Shown here piece by piece: positions 14,667 through 22,662 of a stretch of DNA of 30,605 nucleotides. Each line of letters begins with the position of its first letter. Positions within the stretch are counted from its first letter, which is position 1. The notes below the pieces were generated by a model that saw nothing but the letters and a program-made list of their open reading frames with translations, did not search any database and had not been told where the DNA came from. The position numbers and the translations under genes were made by a program. The stretch is taken from NCBI GenBank assembly GCA_003518045.1, contig DOZK01000003.1, forward strand, positions 1-30,605, written 5' to 3'. Source of the stretch: Candidatus Nomurabacteria bacterium. GTDB taxonomy: Bacteria > Patescibacteriota > Minisyncoccia > Phycocordibacterales > UBA5272.

Positions 14667-15986
14667 TTATTGAGAAGCGGAATTAACCATATTTAAATTA
14701 ACCATCCACATACTTCCATTTTGTTTATTTGTAAACAACAATGACGTAGAACTTTTATTTATTTGCGGGTGAATTATATCAAATGGATTTCCCAACTCGC
14801 CAGTTAAAGAAAAAAGAACTGAAGCTTCACCGCTCTTTGTATCAATTAAAAATAAATCATCAGAAAAAGAAATACTACCCTGATACCAATCGTCTGGCAA
14901 GCCTTCCTCTCCAGTTGTTAAAATTGAAGGTACTCCACACAAAACTTTTAATGTATCCATCCACACACATTTAGACGCGAGAGTTTTTATTGGAAGTGTA
15001 CTTAACCCGCCAGTTTTTTTAGATGAAATAAAAGTTAAAAGTCCGCTAGATGACCACATACTTGAAAGTGTTAATTCCCCTGTTTTATTTGGTAGAGAAA
15101 TTAAACCAGTTTTACCACCGACATTATAAATATTTTTAGGAAGTGAAAAAGTGGAGCCCTCTAAATATGCCGAAGCTTTATTTGTTATGTATGGAGTTTC
15201 TCCGCCATAAACTACAGACCATTCGCGGAGAGGTGAAGAAAAAGTTGTTGAAACATTTTTTGAATCGACAGTATAAACAGACGAGCCATAATAACCAGGA
15301 ACTACATATGAAAAGTAATTTGTTGATTCGCTAACAGCAAAAGAAGAAATATTATCTTGTAGTGATTTTAAATTAGCAAGTGGGTGTGGGTCAGCTCCTT
15401 CAATGAAAGAAGGGATAGTGGCAGTTATTGTTTTTATGACATTTGTATCTTTGTCGAAATAGCGCATAAAAACTTTTGTGCCATTTTGAGTAATATAAGC
15501 ATCGTATACACCAGGAATGGTTGTGTTAGTTATTTGAAATGGAGCCAGACCGTCTTGACTGTATCCATAAATATGACCAGTTATGCGGTCAACAAATAGT
15601 ATGTACTCGATAGTTTTTTTTGTTGGTTTTGAAAGTTTTTTAACAGTAGAAGTTCCTGTTTGTGGAGTTGAAGTCCCCTCTATTATTATTTCTCTAGAAG
15701 CAAAAGTGTATCCAGCAGTTGGTTTATCCCAGATTTGAACAAGGGCTCTTTCGGAAGCGGGAAGTCTCTCACTTCCTACAACGGTATCATTTCCTGTTAA
15801 TCCATTTATAAAATTATTTATAAATTCTCCGCCAGGACGAGATGGTGCTGCTTGCCCAAATGGGTTTGTTGGAGTATCTATGGTTGGATTTGATGTTGGT
15901 TTTGACCCGAAGAAATACCAGACAATAACTAAAAAAGCAAAAAGAACAGCAAGACCAAGAATTAGAAAAATTTTTCTATCACGCAT
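14667..15986 (-). CDS. Membrane-anchored extracytoplasmic protein, possible beta-propeller, 439 aa
   Basis: An N-terminal membrane anchor (about 6-27, LILGLAVLFAFLVIVWYFFG) is followed by a Pro/Thr/Ser linker and about 340 residues of alternating strand-like segments (YILFVDRITGHIYGYS, FSYVVPGYYGSSVYTVD, LLFTNKQNGSMWMVNL). The repeated [strand]-aspartate-[strand] style suggests a beta-propeller, but I cannot count blades with confidence. It is in the secretion cluster directly ahead of the transglycosylase gene and likely works at the cell surface. The start is supported by an extended -10 (TGC-TATACT) six bases upstream. Confidence 0.75.
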   Translation of the reverse strand: MRDRKIFLILGLAVLFAFLVIVWYFFGSKPTSNPTIDTPTNPFGQAAPSRPGGEFINNFINGLTGNDTVVGSERLPASERALVQIWDKPTAGYTFASREIIIEGTSTPQTGTSTVKKLSKPTKKTIEYILFVDRITGHIYGYSQDGLAPFQITNTTIPGVYDAYITQNGTKVFMRYFDKDTNVIKTITATIPSFIEGADPHPLANLKSLQDNISSFAVSESTNYFSYVVPGYYGSSVYTVDSKNVSTTFSSPLREWSVVYGGETPYITNKASAYLEGSTFSLPKNIYNVGGKTGLISLPNKTGELTLSSMWSSSGLLTFISSKKTGGLSTLPIKTLASKCVWMDTLKVLCGVPSILTTGEEGLPDDWYQGSISFSDDLFLIDTKSGEASVLFSLTGELGNPFDIIHPQINKSSTSLLFTNKQNGSMWMVNLNMVNSASQ

Positions 15987-15992
15987 GAGTAA

Positions 15993-16001
15993 AGTATAGC
16001 A
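15993..16001 (-). promoter_or_regulatory. Extended -10 box, leaderless start at 15986
   Basis: On the minus strand TGC-TATACT, then six bases, then ATG. It is identical in form to the boxes before the genes starting at 1169, 20818 and 25380. Confidence 0.65.
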
Positions 16002-16108
16002 AGATATAGTGCTTGGGGTATAGGGTATAGAAAAGATTGGCGATTTTTTCTATAAAAAATAGTTTTAAATTATCTATCAGGAACAAAATTGTGTCGACAG
16101 AGTAACCT

Positions 16109-16561
16109 TTATTGTGAACCTCGAGTTTCTAAAAGTTTTTCTGCGGCTAGTTTTGGGACCCCAATCTCAAGAAGAGAAGGAAGATCCCAAGCCCCTCCCC
16201 CAAGAGAAAGAAGAAGCCATCCTTGGTTATCTTGATATTTTAAAAGAGCCACCCCGCCCTTATTCGCATCGCCCCATTCTTGTAAAGCATAATTATCAGC
16301 AATCGTTGTATTATACAATGTAATCATGTTACTATTTGTAATCTGACTTTTAAAATCTTTTGCAACCACAGGATTTACAATTTCAGGAGTATTCTGCTTC
16401 TTTACGGTTGGTGATGTTTTTGGTTGGTTCGTATCAATTTGATTATTTGTATCTAGTTTTACCACTGTTGTTTGTGGTAAATTTTTGTTTTTAAACATAA
16501 AAAACCAAACAATGACAGTTATTATTACTATAATAATTATTCCAATGATATATTTTTTCAT
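16109..16561 (-). CDS. Small membrane-anchored protein of the secretion cluster, 150 aa
   Basis: An N-terminal helix (about 4-23) rich in Ile and Val is followed by a Thr/Pro/Gln/Asn linker (about 28-65) and a compact C-terminal domain of about 75 residues with YALQEWGDANKGGVALLKY and GWLLLSLGGGAWD. The last domain could be an outward-facing binding domain, and I do not recognise it. It begins three bases after the NlpC/P60-like gene and is probably co-transcribed with it. Confidence 0.7.
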   Translation of the reverse strand: MKKYIIGIIIIVIITVIVWFFMFKNKNLPQTTVVKLDTNNQIDTNQPKTSPTVKKQNTPEIVNPVVAKDFKSQITNSNMITLYNTTIADNYALQEWGDANKGGVALLKYQDNQGWLLLSLGGGAWDLPSLLEIGVPKLAAEKLLETRGSQ

Positions 16562-16564
16562 AAA

Positions 16565-17383
16565 TTAATTAGTTACACGATAAAATCGCCCAGCCCCATT
16601 ACGGTAAGAAGGTAGAAAATCTGGACCACTTCTCCAGGTAAAGCTCGTAGCATTAGATGAATTAGAGACTACAGAAGAACATCCTTGGTTTAAACATACT
16701 CCAACATGTCCACCCCCTGCTTCAATGTCGATATCACCAGGAACAGTAGAACTTTGAGCAACACGTACCCCGCGACCACCAGTAAGAGCCCTTTCTATTT
16801 GAGAAACAGCCAATGTTCCCATAGGGGCAAGTCCAGCTAACTTTAGAACTTCATTGACCGCATAAGCACAAGCAAGCCTACCATTATTAGTATTTGGCAC
16901 ATCACGTGTGATGAGAGGTTTATTCATCAAGGCAACCGCCGCATTGTATATATTAGAAGAAAGTCCTGTTCCAGAAGTTTGATTATATTGTATTTCTCCT
17001 GTAGCTGGGGCAGAGTTTTTTGTTCCTACCTTACTAAAATCCAAATTCCCACTCACCACATCTGGATTAACAGCCATAAACAAAACAACAAGAGAAAAAG
17101 AACCGAGCAATACAGTTAAAGAAGTAGTAATAATCTTATTAGCAGCAGTAACCTTCGCAGGGTCATCACTATTAAGAACCCTTAAACTTAATGCATAGAT
17201 TACTCTTCCCATAGCAGCCACTCCACTAGCTGCTAACATAAAGAATAGAACAAAAGCAAAAGTATCACTCAAATTAGTAGGTTGCCCTACAGTAAAACCA
17301 AATGGTTTATTGGGGGTGGAGATTACTGATTGAGCAGTCTCATCCAAAAAAGAGTATGTACTTAATGGTGCTGTTGTTGCCAT
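16565..17383 (-). CDS. Membrane-anchored NlpC/P60- or CHAP-like hydrolase with pilin-like N-terminal module, 272 aa
   Basis: The N-terminal 118 residues carry the same two-helix module as the transglycosylase gene at 13675-14664. The C-terminal part looks like a papain-fold peptidoglycan amidase/endopeptidase: GRLACAYAVNEVLKLAG with likely nucleophile Cys172, PGDIDIEAGGGHVGVC with His226, and a polar residue probably further on (FTWRSG region). In this fold the enzyme cuts peptide stems of peptidoglycan. It starts three bases after the PKD-like gene, within the secretion operon. The family is assigned from motif order; NlpC/P60 versus CHAP is unsettled. Confidence 0.8.
   Translation of the reverse strand: MATTAPLSTYSFLDETAQSVISTPNKPFGFTVGQPTNLSDTFAFVLFFMLAASGVAAMGRVIYALSLRVLNSDDPAKVTAANKIITTSLTVLLGSFSLVVLFMAVNPDVVSGNLDFSKVGTKNSAPATGEIQYNQTSGTGLSSNIYNAAVALMNKPLITRDVPNTNNGRLACAYAVNEVLKLAGLAPMGTLAVSQIERALTGGRGVRVAQSSTVPGDIDIEAGGGHVGVCLNQGCSSVVSNSSNATSFTWRSGPDFLPSYRNGAGRFYRVTN
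17030..17323 (-). repeat. 294-bp duplicated module, copy 2
   Basis: Partner of 14326-14619, 2.7 kb away and in the same orientation. Near-perfect DNA identity over a coding module in two genes points to recent duplication or ongoing gene conversion. Confidence 0.95.
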
Positions 17384-17386
17384 AAA

Positions 17387-18361
17387 TTATTGTCTAGTAT
17401 CAAAAACTATATTAAGGTCAGCTTTTGCATTTTGTAAAATCCTTTTTGTATTTTCTATTGAAACGCCTAATGTTCGAGAACCAAAAGTATTTTCTTTTGG
17501 ACGAAGATTAATAGTCATATTATCTTGTGTGTCTATTGGCAGTCCATCTAAACTCCAAGCAAAAGTGGCGCCATCCCCTGCCCCATTATTTAATGAAAAA
17601 AAGTAAGGAATAAAACGAAGAGTAAAATCTTTTGTAGTTTCAAATCTTTGAGTGATTGCTCTTGTTAAATCTGTCCCCAAGATTGGGTCATTTAGATAAA
17701 AAAGAGGAGAAATAATGTGCGGGTAAATTGTAATGCTTTTCGTCGCAGATGTTCTGTCTGGTGCTACCGCTAAAACTTTTACAATAGTACTATCACTTAA
17801 ATATTCTAAATTAATATCTGCAGCTTGCTTGCCACGTCCAGAAGCACTCTCAATATATTCATCATTTTTATACCACGAATAAGAAATATCTGCTGGGCCA
17901 ACTATTTTCCCGTAAGAAGTCATTTGTGGTATAGCCGTTACCCTAACCAATGCTCCTTCAGCGGGTAACGTCCTCCCTTCATAAAAAGGTGGAGTAAATC
18001 CTTCAGGAGATTCCCAAAGTAAAGCGACAGAAGATGGAGAAACATTCATGGACGCTTGGAATATTTGCCCATCAGCTAATTTGGCCGTGACAGAAACATT
18101 ATTAAAAGTGCCAACGGCATTAGTTGTTAATTTAATTTGTTTAACTCCTGGGCCTCTGCTTGCGATTTTGTTATCAATTTTCCAAGCTATATCAGCAGAA
18201 TTAACATCAAAGTCATAGCTACTTAATGTTACGCTAACTTGTTCATAAGGCCCTGGATTTTCTGGGTCAAGAATAAAATTACCAATGAGTTCAGCATGAG
18301 CAAAATTCACTTTTATTAAAAACACAAAAAAGACAAAGATTATTTTGGAGTAAAATTTCAT
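17387..18361 (-). CDS. Secreted Ig/PKD-like surface protein, 324 aa
   Basis: A clear signal peptide (about 1-24, ending AHA-E) leads to a mature protein of beta-sandwich character with repeated segments such as YSWYKNDEYIES and FAWSLDGLPIDT, which are the trp-containing strands of PKD- or Ig-like modules. At least three such modules seem present. The ATG overlaps the end of the virB4-like gene (shared ATGA), so translation is coupled. A structural or adhesive role in the secretion apparatus or on the cell surface is inferred. Confidence 0.75.
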   Translation of the reverse strand: MKFYSKIIFVFFVFLIKVNFAHAELIGNFILDPENPGPYEQVSVTLSSYDFDVNSADIAWKIDNKIASRGPGVKQIKLTTNAVGTFNNVSVTAKLADGQIFQASMNVSPSSVALLWESPEGFTPPFYEGRTLPAEGALVRVTAIPQMTSYGKIVGPADISYSWYKNDEYIESASGRGKQAADINLEYLSDSTIVKVLAVAPDRTSATKSITIYPHIISPLFYLNDPILGTDLTRAITQRFETTKDFTLRFIPYFFSLNNGAGDGATFAWSLDGLPIDTQDNMTINLRPKENTFGSRTLGVSIENTKRILQNAKADLNIVFDTRQ

Positions 18362-20175
18362 GATGTTTTTTGTTCCTCTAACTCTTTCTTCATTTCTTTT
18401 ATTTGTATCAGTTGAGACGGATCACTTGTAATGATTTGGTCTTCGGTATAAGATGCCACTATTTTTATCGCTACGTGTTTTAGTCCAGCAAAGAATATTC
18501 CCTCCCCTACGCCAGACTCAAGCAACAAAAACTTTTCCTCGTCAGTTAAGTTAAAAGTTTTTTGAACAATATCAATAGATGAAGGAGATTGTTTCAAGAG
18601 TAACTGAATAGAGGAGTTGGTAATAATTGGAAGTCCATATGGTGATTTCAAAAAGTCCCCCACGTCTTGAGTAATTGTGGCTAATCCCAAATAATATTTT
18701 CTTCCACGCTTAGCAAGACCGAACAAGAATGATGCGGTGTCATCATTTTTCATCATAATCCAAGCCTCATCAACGACCAACAATCTTTTACGAATATCTT
18801 TACGAACAGAGTTCCAAATGTAATGAGTAATAATATACATCGCTACAGGTTTTAATTCTTCTTCCATATCGCGTATAGAAAAACAAACCAGCTTTTTATT
18901 TATATCCACATTCGATGGTTGATTAATAAAACCAGACCAAGTCCCTTTTGTGTATTTTGAAAGTCGTTGTTGCAAATCCTCAGACCCTTCAATACCAGCA
19001 AGTACTGTTTCGAAGTCAGATAATAGTGGTGGCTCTAATTTAGTGAAATCTACTTCCGGTGAAATATCTTTAAGAGCGTAAGTCTCGGTAATTGCTTGGT
19101 CAACAATTGAGTCTTCGGCCGGAGTAAGACCTCCTAACATCACACGGAAAAGTCCGACAAGATTAACAATATTTGAACGCAAAACCTCAGCCGGTGATTC
19201 GTCCTCAGTTGGATTTGGTAAATCGAAAGGATTAATATGATGCCCACTGGTTAATGAAATATCAAAATATCTTCCGCCAACAGACTCCGCCAAATATTCA
19301 TACTCTCTTTCTGGGTCGATAATAATTACTTCAGTATCAAACATAAGCGTACGCAAAATTTCTAGTTTAGCCGCATAACTTTTTCCAGAACCAGATTTAG
19401 CAAAAATAATTGAGTTGTAGTTCTCAAGCCCAAATCTATCAAAAAGAATTAATGAACCATTATGACGATTAAGTCCATAAAGAATTCCTTTATCAGAAGA
19501 AAGGTCAAAAGAAACAAATGGGAAAAAGGAAGAAAGTGGAGAGGTGTTTAATTTATTTTTTATCATCAATCTGTCGTCTCCTAATGGAATTGTAGAAAGG
19601 AAAGCTTCTTCTTGTTGGAAAAGCGCTGGCTTAACATAAATTAATCTACTCTCAAGCATGGATTTAATTTGATTTTCTGTTTTATCAACTTCAGCCTCGT
19701 CTGCTCCATAAATAGAAATATAAAGTGAGACATCAAACATTTTTTCTTGAGCTTGGATTAAACCATCACGAAGCCCCTCCAAATCTTGATAAGCAACATC
19801 AAGCGACGGGTCGCGCACTAGCCCCTTCCCCTCGCGTGTCATTATTTGACTTTCGACTTCCGCAACTTTTCTTTGAAAAGTTTTCATAACCTCACCAGTA
19901 TCAAGTGGTGTGATATGTATTGCCACATCAAAAACTTTATCTAAGTTAATTAGCGGACTTAACCAATTATCTGTTAAAAAGTGGGGATAAGAAATAACGA
20001 AAAATGAGCGAACAACATTTGTTCCCAGATTTAACATTTTTGGTTGAACTCCAAGAGCAGAAGGTGCGATAATATCTTTCAATTGCATTTCTGCGATTTT
20101 ATAAACCTGATCTGGCAAAATAGCTGAGACAGGAGATTCTTTTTTTTGTGATGATAGAAAGTCGAATAATCCCAT
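18358..20175 (-). CDS. VirB4-family type IV secretion ATPase, 605 aa
   Basis: Cytoplasmic-face ATPase that energises type IV secretion. Walker A AKSGSGKS (259-266), IIIDPEREYEYL after it, Walker B RLLVVDEAW (464-472), and the ATITQDVGDF sensor-like stretch (499-508) follow VirB4/TraC order. The N-terminal 230 residues form the usual membrane- and partner-contacting part, and the length is near that of Gram-positive VirB4/TrsE proteins. It is preceded after four bases by a TraC-like small protein and overlaps the next gene by four bases, giving a tight operon. Confidence 0.92.
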   Translation of the reverse strand: MGLFDFLSSQKKESPVSAILPDQVYKIAEMQLKDIIAPSALGVQPKMLNLGTNVVRSFFVISYPHFLTDNWLSPLINLDKVFDVAIHITPLDTGEVMKTFQRKVAEVESQIMTREGKGLVRDPSLDVAYQDLEGLRDGLIQAQEKMFDVSLYISIYGADEAEVDKTENQIKSMLESRLIYVKPALFQQEEAFLSTIPLGDDRLMIKNKLNTSPLSSFFPFVSFDLSSDKGILYGLNRHNGSLILFDRFGLENYNSIIFAKSGSGKSYAAKLEILRTLMFDTEVIIIDPEREYEYLAESVGGRYFDISLTSGHHINPFDLPNPTEDESPAEVLRSNIVNLVGLFRVMLGGLTPAEDSIVDQAITETYALKDISPEVDFTKLEPPLLSDFETVLAGIEGSEDLQQRLSKYTKGTWSGFINQPSNVDINKKLVCFSIRDMEEELKPVAMYIITHYIWNSVRKDIRKRLLVVDEAWIMMKNDDTASFLFGLAKRGRKYYLGLATITQDVGDFLKSPYGLPIITNSSIQLLLKQSPSSIDIVQKTFNLTDEEKFLLLESGVGEGIFFAGLKHVAIKIVASYTEDQIITSDPSQLIQIKEMKKELEEQKTS

Positions 20176-20179
20176 ATAT

Positions 20180-20818
20180 TTATGATTGTTGTATTACAGG
20201 GGCTGACCGGTCTTGCTCACCTGGATTAAATAATTTATAAAATAATTCAACAGCTTCCTCTGTTCCTAATCTTTGCGCTCTGACTCCAAAACGCTCAAGG
20301 CCTTGTATAACAGTAGAAATTCTTTGCTCTATTTGTATACGGGAAGCATTGAATGCTTCTTCTTCGGCTGGGGTTCTACTTGATGACCCTCCCATGGAAA
20401 AGAAAGAAGAACCACCACCTGTTACTGCATCAAATGGAAGATAAGGGATAACAATAAAAAAGTGCTTGGTCATAATATTGGTTTCCTCGGCAAACTTTTT
20501 AATGAAACCAATATATTCGTGTATTTGAATTTTTAATAAATCTTCCGTAACTTTTGTTTCTCTTTCTTCCAATAAATCAAGATATGGCTTGATATTTAAT
20601 CTTCTTGATTCCGCAAACATTTGTATTGGGAACTCGAGTGAGTTCAAAAGATTTTGATATTGAAGCAAAATAGCACTCTGCTCGTCCTCACTTTTAAGTG
20701 CGATGTTTAGAGAACTTGTAATAAGAATTGCACGCAACTCACCATTTTTTAATGTGATAATACCGTCGCGTATGCGTTCTATTGGAACAAATTGTTGAGT
20801 GGCCGTCCCTTTTGACAT
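20180..20818 (-). CDS. TraC-like accessory protein of the secretion system, 212 aa
   Basis: It resembles the N-terminal part of TraC/VirB4 proteins: FVPIERIRDGIITLKNGELRAILITSSLNIALKS is the typical opening, and there is no Walker motif. A Gly/Ser-rich loop (about 146-160) probably marks a flexible insertion. In Patescibacteria and some Gram-positive elements such a protein is encoded just before VirB4 and may act as a partner or regulatory half. The start at 20818 is supported by an extended -10 TGC-TATACT six bases upstream; the longer frame to 20851 would cover the promoter. Confidence 0.78.
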   Translation of the reverse strand: MSKGTATQQFVPIERIRDGIITLKNGELRAILITSSLNIALKSEDEQSAILLQYQNLLNSLEFPIQMFAESRRLNIKPYLDLLEERETKVTEDLLKIQIHEYIGFIKKFAEETNIMTKHFFIVIPYLPFDAVTGGGSSFFSMGGSSSRTPAEEEAFNASRIQIEQRISTVIQGLERFGVRAQRLGTEEAVELFYKLFNPGEQDRSAPVIQQS

Positions 20819-20824
20819 ATTAAG

Positions 20825-20833
20825 AGTATAGCA
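20825..20833 (-). promoter_or_regulatory. Extended -10 box, leaderless start at 20818
   Basis: TGC-TATACT followed by CTTAAT and ATG on the minus strand. The 15 bases from the TGC to the ATG are the same as those before the gene starting at 25380. Confidence 0.65.
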
Positions 20834-20930
20834 GAGATAGACATTAGACAATAGATTTTAGACAGTAGATAAAATAAAATTCCTAAGGTCTAATTTCTAC
20901 TTAATTTAAGTTGGGTGTTAGAAGGATTTT

Positions 20931-20991
20931 GTCATCCTGATGAAAATCAGGATCCAGTGTCCACTGGATTCCAAATCAAGTTTGGAATGAC
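20931..20991. repeat. Paired hairpin repeat, copy E
   Basis: The stem CCTGAT/ATCAGG half comes first, then the CCAAA/TTTGG half, with only about two bases between. It is the reverse complement of copy D at 13574. It lies between the PrgI-like gene and the TraC-like gene, inside an otherwise co-directional cluster. Confidence 0.85.
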
Positions 20992-21026
20992 ACGAACCCA
21001 TTCGGGTAGTTTAATTAGATTTTACG

Positions 21027-21455
21027 CTAGCTATTATTTTCCGTCTTTTCGCTATTATCTAGCACATCTAATCCTAAAGAAATTTCGTGAAGCTTATTTG
21101 AATTTGCTTTTGCTACGGCAATTTCTTTTGTGGTTTCACTGACAATATTTTGAGTGGTGTTATTTTGGTCTACAGTTGGCTGTCTCCATGTATAAATTTT
21201 ACTACTGGTGTAATAACCAAAAGCACTTTCAAGAGTATCTATAAAAGGTCTTTCATTTACTTTTAAAAAGGCAAGTGCTAAGAAAAGTCCCGCAACAGGA
21301 ATTATAGCGATAACAGCGATTATTTTTATTGGAATAAAAGTCCAAAGTAAAAAAGAAAATCCACCGGCACCTAAAATATAAGCGAATTGCTTTAAGGTTA
21401 AAGGTCCAACTATTTTGTCCTCCATATCAATAAATTGTGGTACTTTGAATTGCAT
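21027..21455 (-). CDS. PrgI-family membrane protein of type IV secretion, 142 aa
   Basis: It opens MQFKVPQFIDMEDKIVGPLT, the characteristic start of PrgI-family proteins, followed by two hydrophobic helices (about 24-42 and 46-65) and a soluble tail. PrgI-like proteins take the place of VirB3 beside VirB4 in Gram-positive type IV systems, where they sit in the membrane. The location just ahead of the TraC-like and VirB4 genes supports this. An extended -10 (TGT-TATACT) ends six bases before the ATG. Confidence 0.85.
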   Translation of the reverse strand: MQFKVPQFIDMEDKIVGPLTLKQFAYILGAGGFSFLLWTFIPIKIIAVIAIIPVAGLFLALAFLKVNERPFIDTLESAFGYYTSSKIYTWRQPTVDQNNTTQNIVSETTKEIAVAKANSNKLHEISLGLDVLDNSEKTENNS

Positions 21456-21461
21456 GTCTCT

Positions 21462-21470
21462 AGTATAACA
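21462..21470 (-). promoter_or_regulatory. Extended -10 box, leaderless start at 21455
   Basis: TGT-TATACT, six bases, ATG on the minus strand. Confidence 0.65.
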
Positions 21471-21481
21471 ATATTTCTTCT

Positions 21482-21513
21482 GTCATCCCAACGAAAGTTG
21501 GGATCCAGTGTCC
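21482..21513. repeat. Hairpin repeat copy F, left half
   Basis: GTCATCCC with stem CCAAC/GTTGG, ending GGGATCCAGTGTCC. It directly precedes the promoter of the GIY-YIG gene, and its mirror half follows that gene at 21826. Confidence 0.85.
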
Positions 21514-21520
21514 AATATGC

Positions 21521-21538
21521 TGTTACAATATACAAATG
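21521..21538 (+). promoter_or_regulatory. Extended -10 box for the GIY-YIG gene, leaderless
   Basis: TGT-TACAAT (21521-21529), six bases, ATG at 21536. The promoter lies inside the segment bounded by the two hairpin halves, so the unit carries its own expression signal. Confidence 0.55.
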
Positions 21539-21820
21539 AAGCAATATTACGTTTATATATTAGCTAGTAAAAGATACGGAACTCTATATATAGGAGTTAC
21601 TTCAGACTTAAAGAGAAGAGTATCTGAACATAAAGAAAAAAAGATAGACGGATTTACAAAAGAATATAATATAACTAACCTAGTCTGGTATGAAGCTACT
21701 GAAAATATTGAAAGTGCTATAAAAAAGGAAAAACAATTAAAAGCCTGGCAAAGACAATGGAAAGTAGAGTTAATTGAGAAATCTAATTTAGAATGGAGAG
21801 ACTTATCTTCCGAGATTTAA
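21536..21820 (+). CDS. GIY-YIG nuclease family protein, 94 aa
   Basis: A single-domain GIY-YIG protein of the short UPF0213/YhbQ-like type. It starts MKQYYVYILASKRYGTLYIGVTSDLKRR: the YVY and YIG elements, Arg of LKRR, then HKEKKIDGFTKEYN, LVWYE with a candidate catalytic Glu, and KKEKQLKAWQRQWK. The length is standard, so it is complete. It is the only plus-strand gene inside the minus-strand secretion cluster, and inverted hairpin halves sit immediately on both sides. The motifs look intact; whether it cuts DNA, and where, is unknown. Confidence 0.93.
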   Translation: MKQYYVYILASKRYGTLYIGVTSDLKRRVSEHKEKKIDGFTKEYNITNLVWYEATENIESAIKKEKQLKAWQRQWKVELIEKSNLEWRDLSSEI

Positions 21821-21825
21821 ATACA

Positions 21826-21856
21826 GACACTGGATTCCAACTTTCGTTGGAATGAC
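21826..21856. repeat. Hairpin repeat copy F, right half
   Basis: GACACTGGATTCC with stem CCAAC/GTTGG, ending GGAATGAC. It is the reverse complement of the left half at 21482 apart from a compensating C-G to T-A change in the stem. Confidence 0.85.
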
Positions 21857-21887
21857 AAAATGTGTGATGTAAGATATAGACCGTCTG

Positions 21888-22637
21888 CTACGCCTCGACT
21901 TCCCTATAAGGGTCCACGTTATATTTTGTTGGAGCCGTACTATAAGTTGCGGATTTACTCTCTGCTTTCGCGACAGTATTCCCCTTTTCTCCAAACATAA
22001 ACTCTTGAAGGGCAATGTTTGAGTCTAAAGCACGAGTATCCCCCTTACTATCGATAGAAGCAATTTGCTCTTTAATTTTATTTAATCTCTCCTCTACCTC
22101 ATCGTCATTTGGTATTGTTTCTAGAACTTGTAATTGTTCAAGAAGTTGTGAGCGTGAGCCTGGTTGAAGATTTACTTGCTGAATTTTTTGACTCGGGTCT
22201 ATAGGCCCCTCAACTTTTGTTTCTGTTTTTACCTCTGGTCGTTTCGTTGTATCTAATATTTCTTTTCTTAATTCTTCTTTTGAAGTATTTTCATTCTCTA
22301 AAACTAATTTTTTAACATCAGTTGTATCTTTTTTCAAAATCGAAAGTCTAATTTTTTGAAAAATAGTTTCGTCTAAATCTTTTGCAAGTGAATATGCATC
22401 GTCAACGGTCATTTCACAATTTTTCTCTAGAGATGTAACGGCGTCTTCTGGGAGTATAGCACCGAGTAAAATAAGTGTGATTGTATTTTTGAGAGGCAAA
22501 AATAAACTCACTGGTAATTTATATATTTTCCCAAAAATAGCTACTGCCCCGTCTAATTCATCGGTCAACAAATACGCTTGAACATCTTGGTTTGCATTTT
22601 CGTAAAGTGTTTTAAGTTGATTATTTGTATCGTCCAT
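21888..22637 (-). CDS. Soluble protein of the secretion cluster, 249 aa, function unknown
   Basis: The product starts MDDTNNQLKTLYENANQDVQ. The first 110 residues look helical (AYLLTDELDGAVAIFGKIYKL, then SLFLPLKNTITLILLGAILPEDAV, probably amphipathic), followed by a charged linker and a Glu/Lys/Gln-rich helical stretch, ending APTKYNVDPYREVEA. No membrane anchor is convincing. It begins 25 bases after the VirB6-like gene, and a further upstream frame would overlap that gene. It is presumably a cytoplasmic partner of the channel. I do not recognise the family. Confidence 0.7.
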   Translation of the reverse strand: MDDTNNQLKTLYENANQDVQAYLLTDELDGAVAIFGKIYKLPVSLFLPLKNTITLILLGAILPEDAVTSLEKNCEMTVDDAYSLAKDLDETIFQKIRLSILKKDTTDVKKLVLENENTSKEELRKEILDTTKRPEVKTETKVEGPIDPSQKIQQVNLQPGSRSQLLEQLQVLETIPNDDEVEERLNKIKEQIASIDSKGDTRALDSNIALQEFMFGEKGNTVAKAESKSATYSTAPTKYNVDPYREVEA

Positions 22638-22662
22638 AGATTTATACAAGGAGAACGTATTG

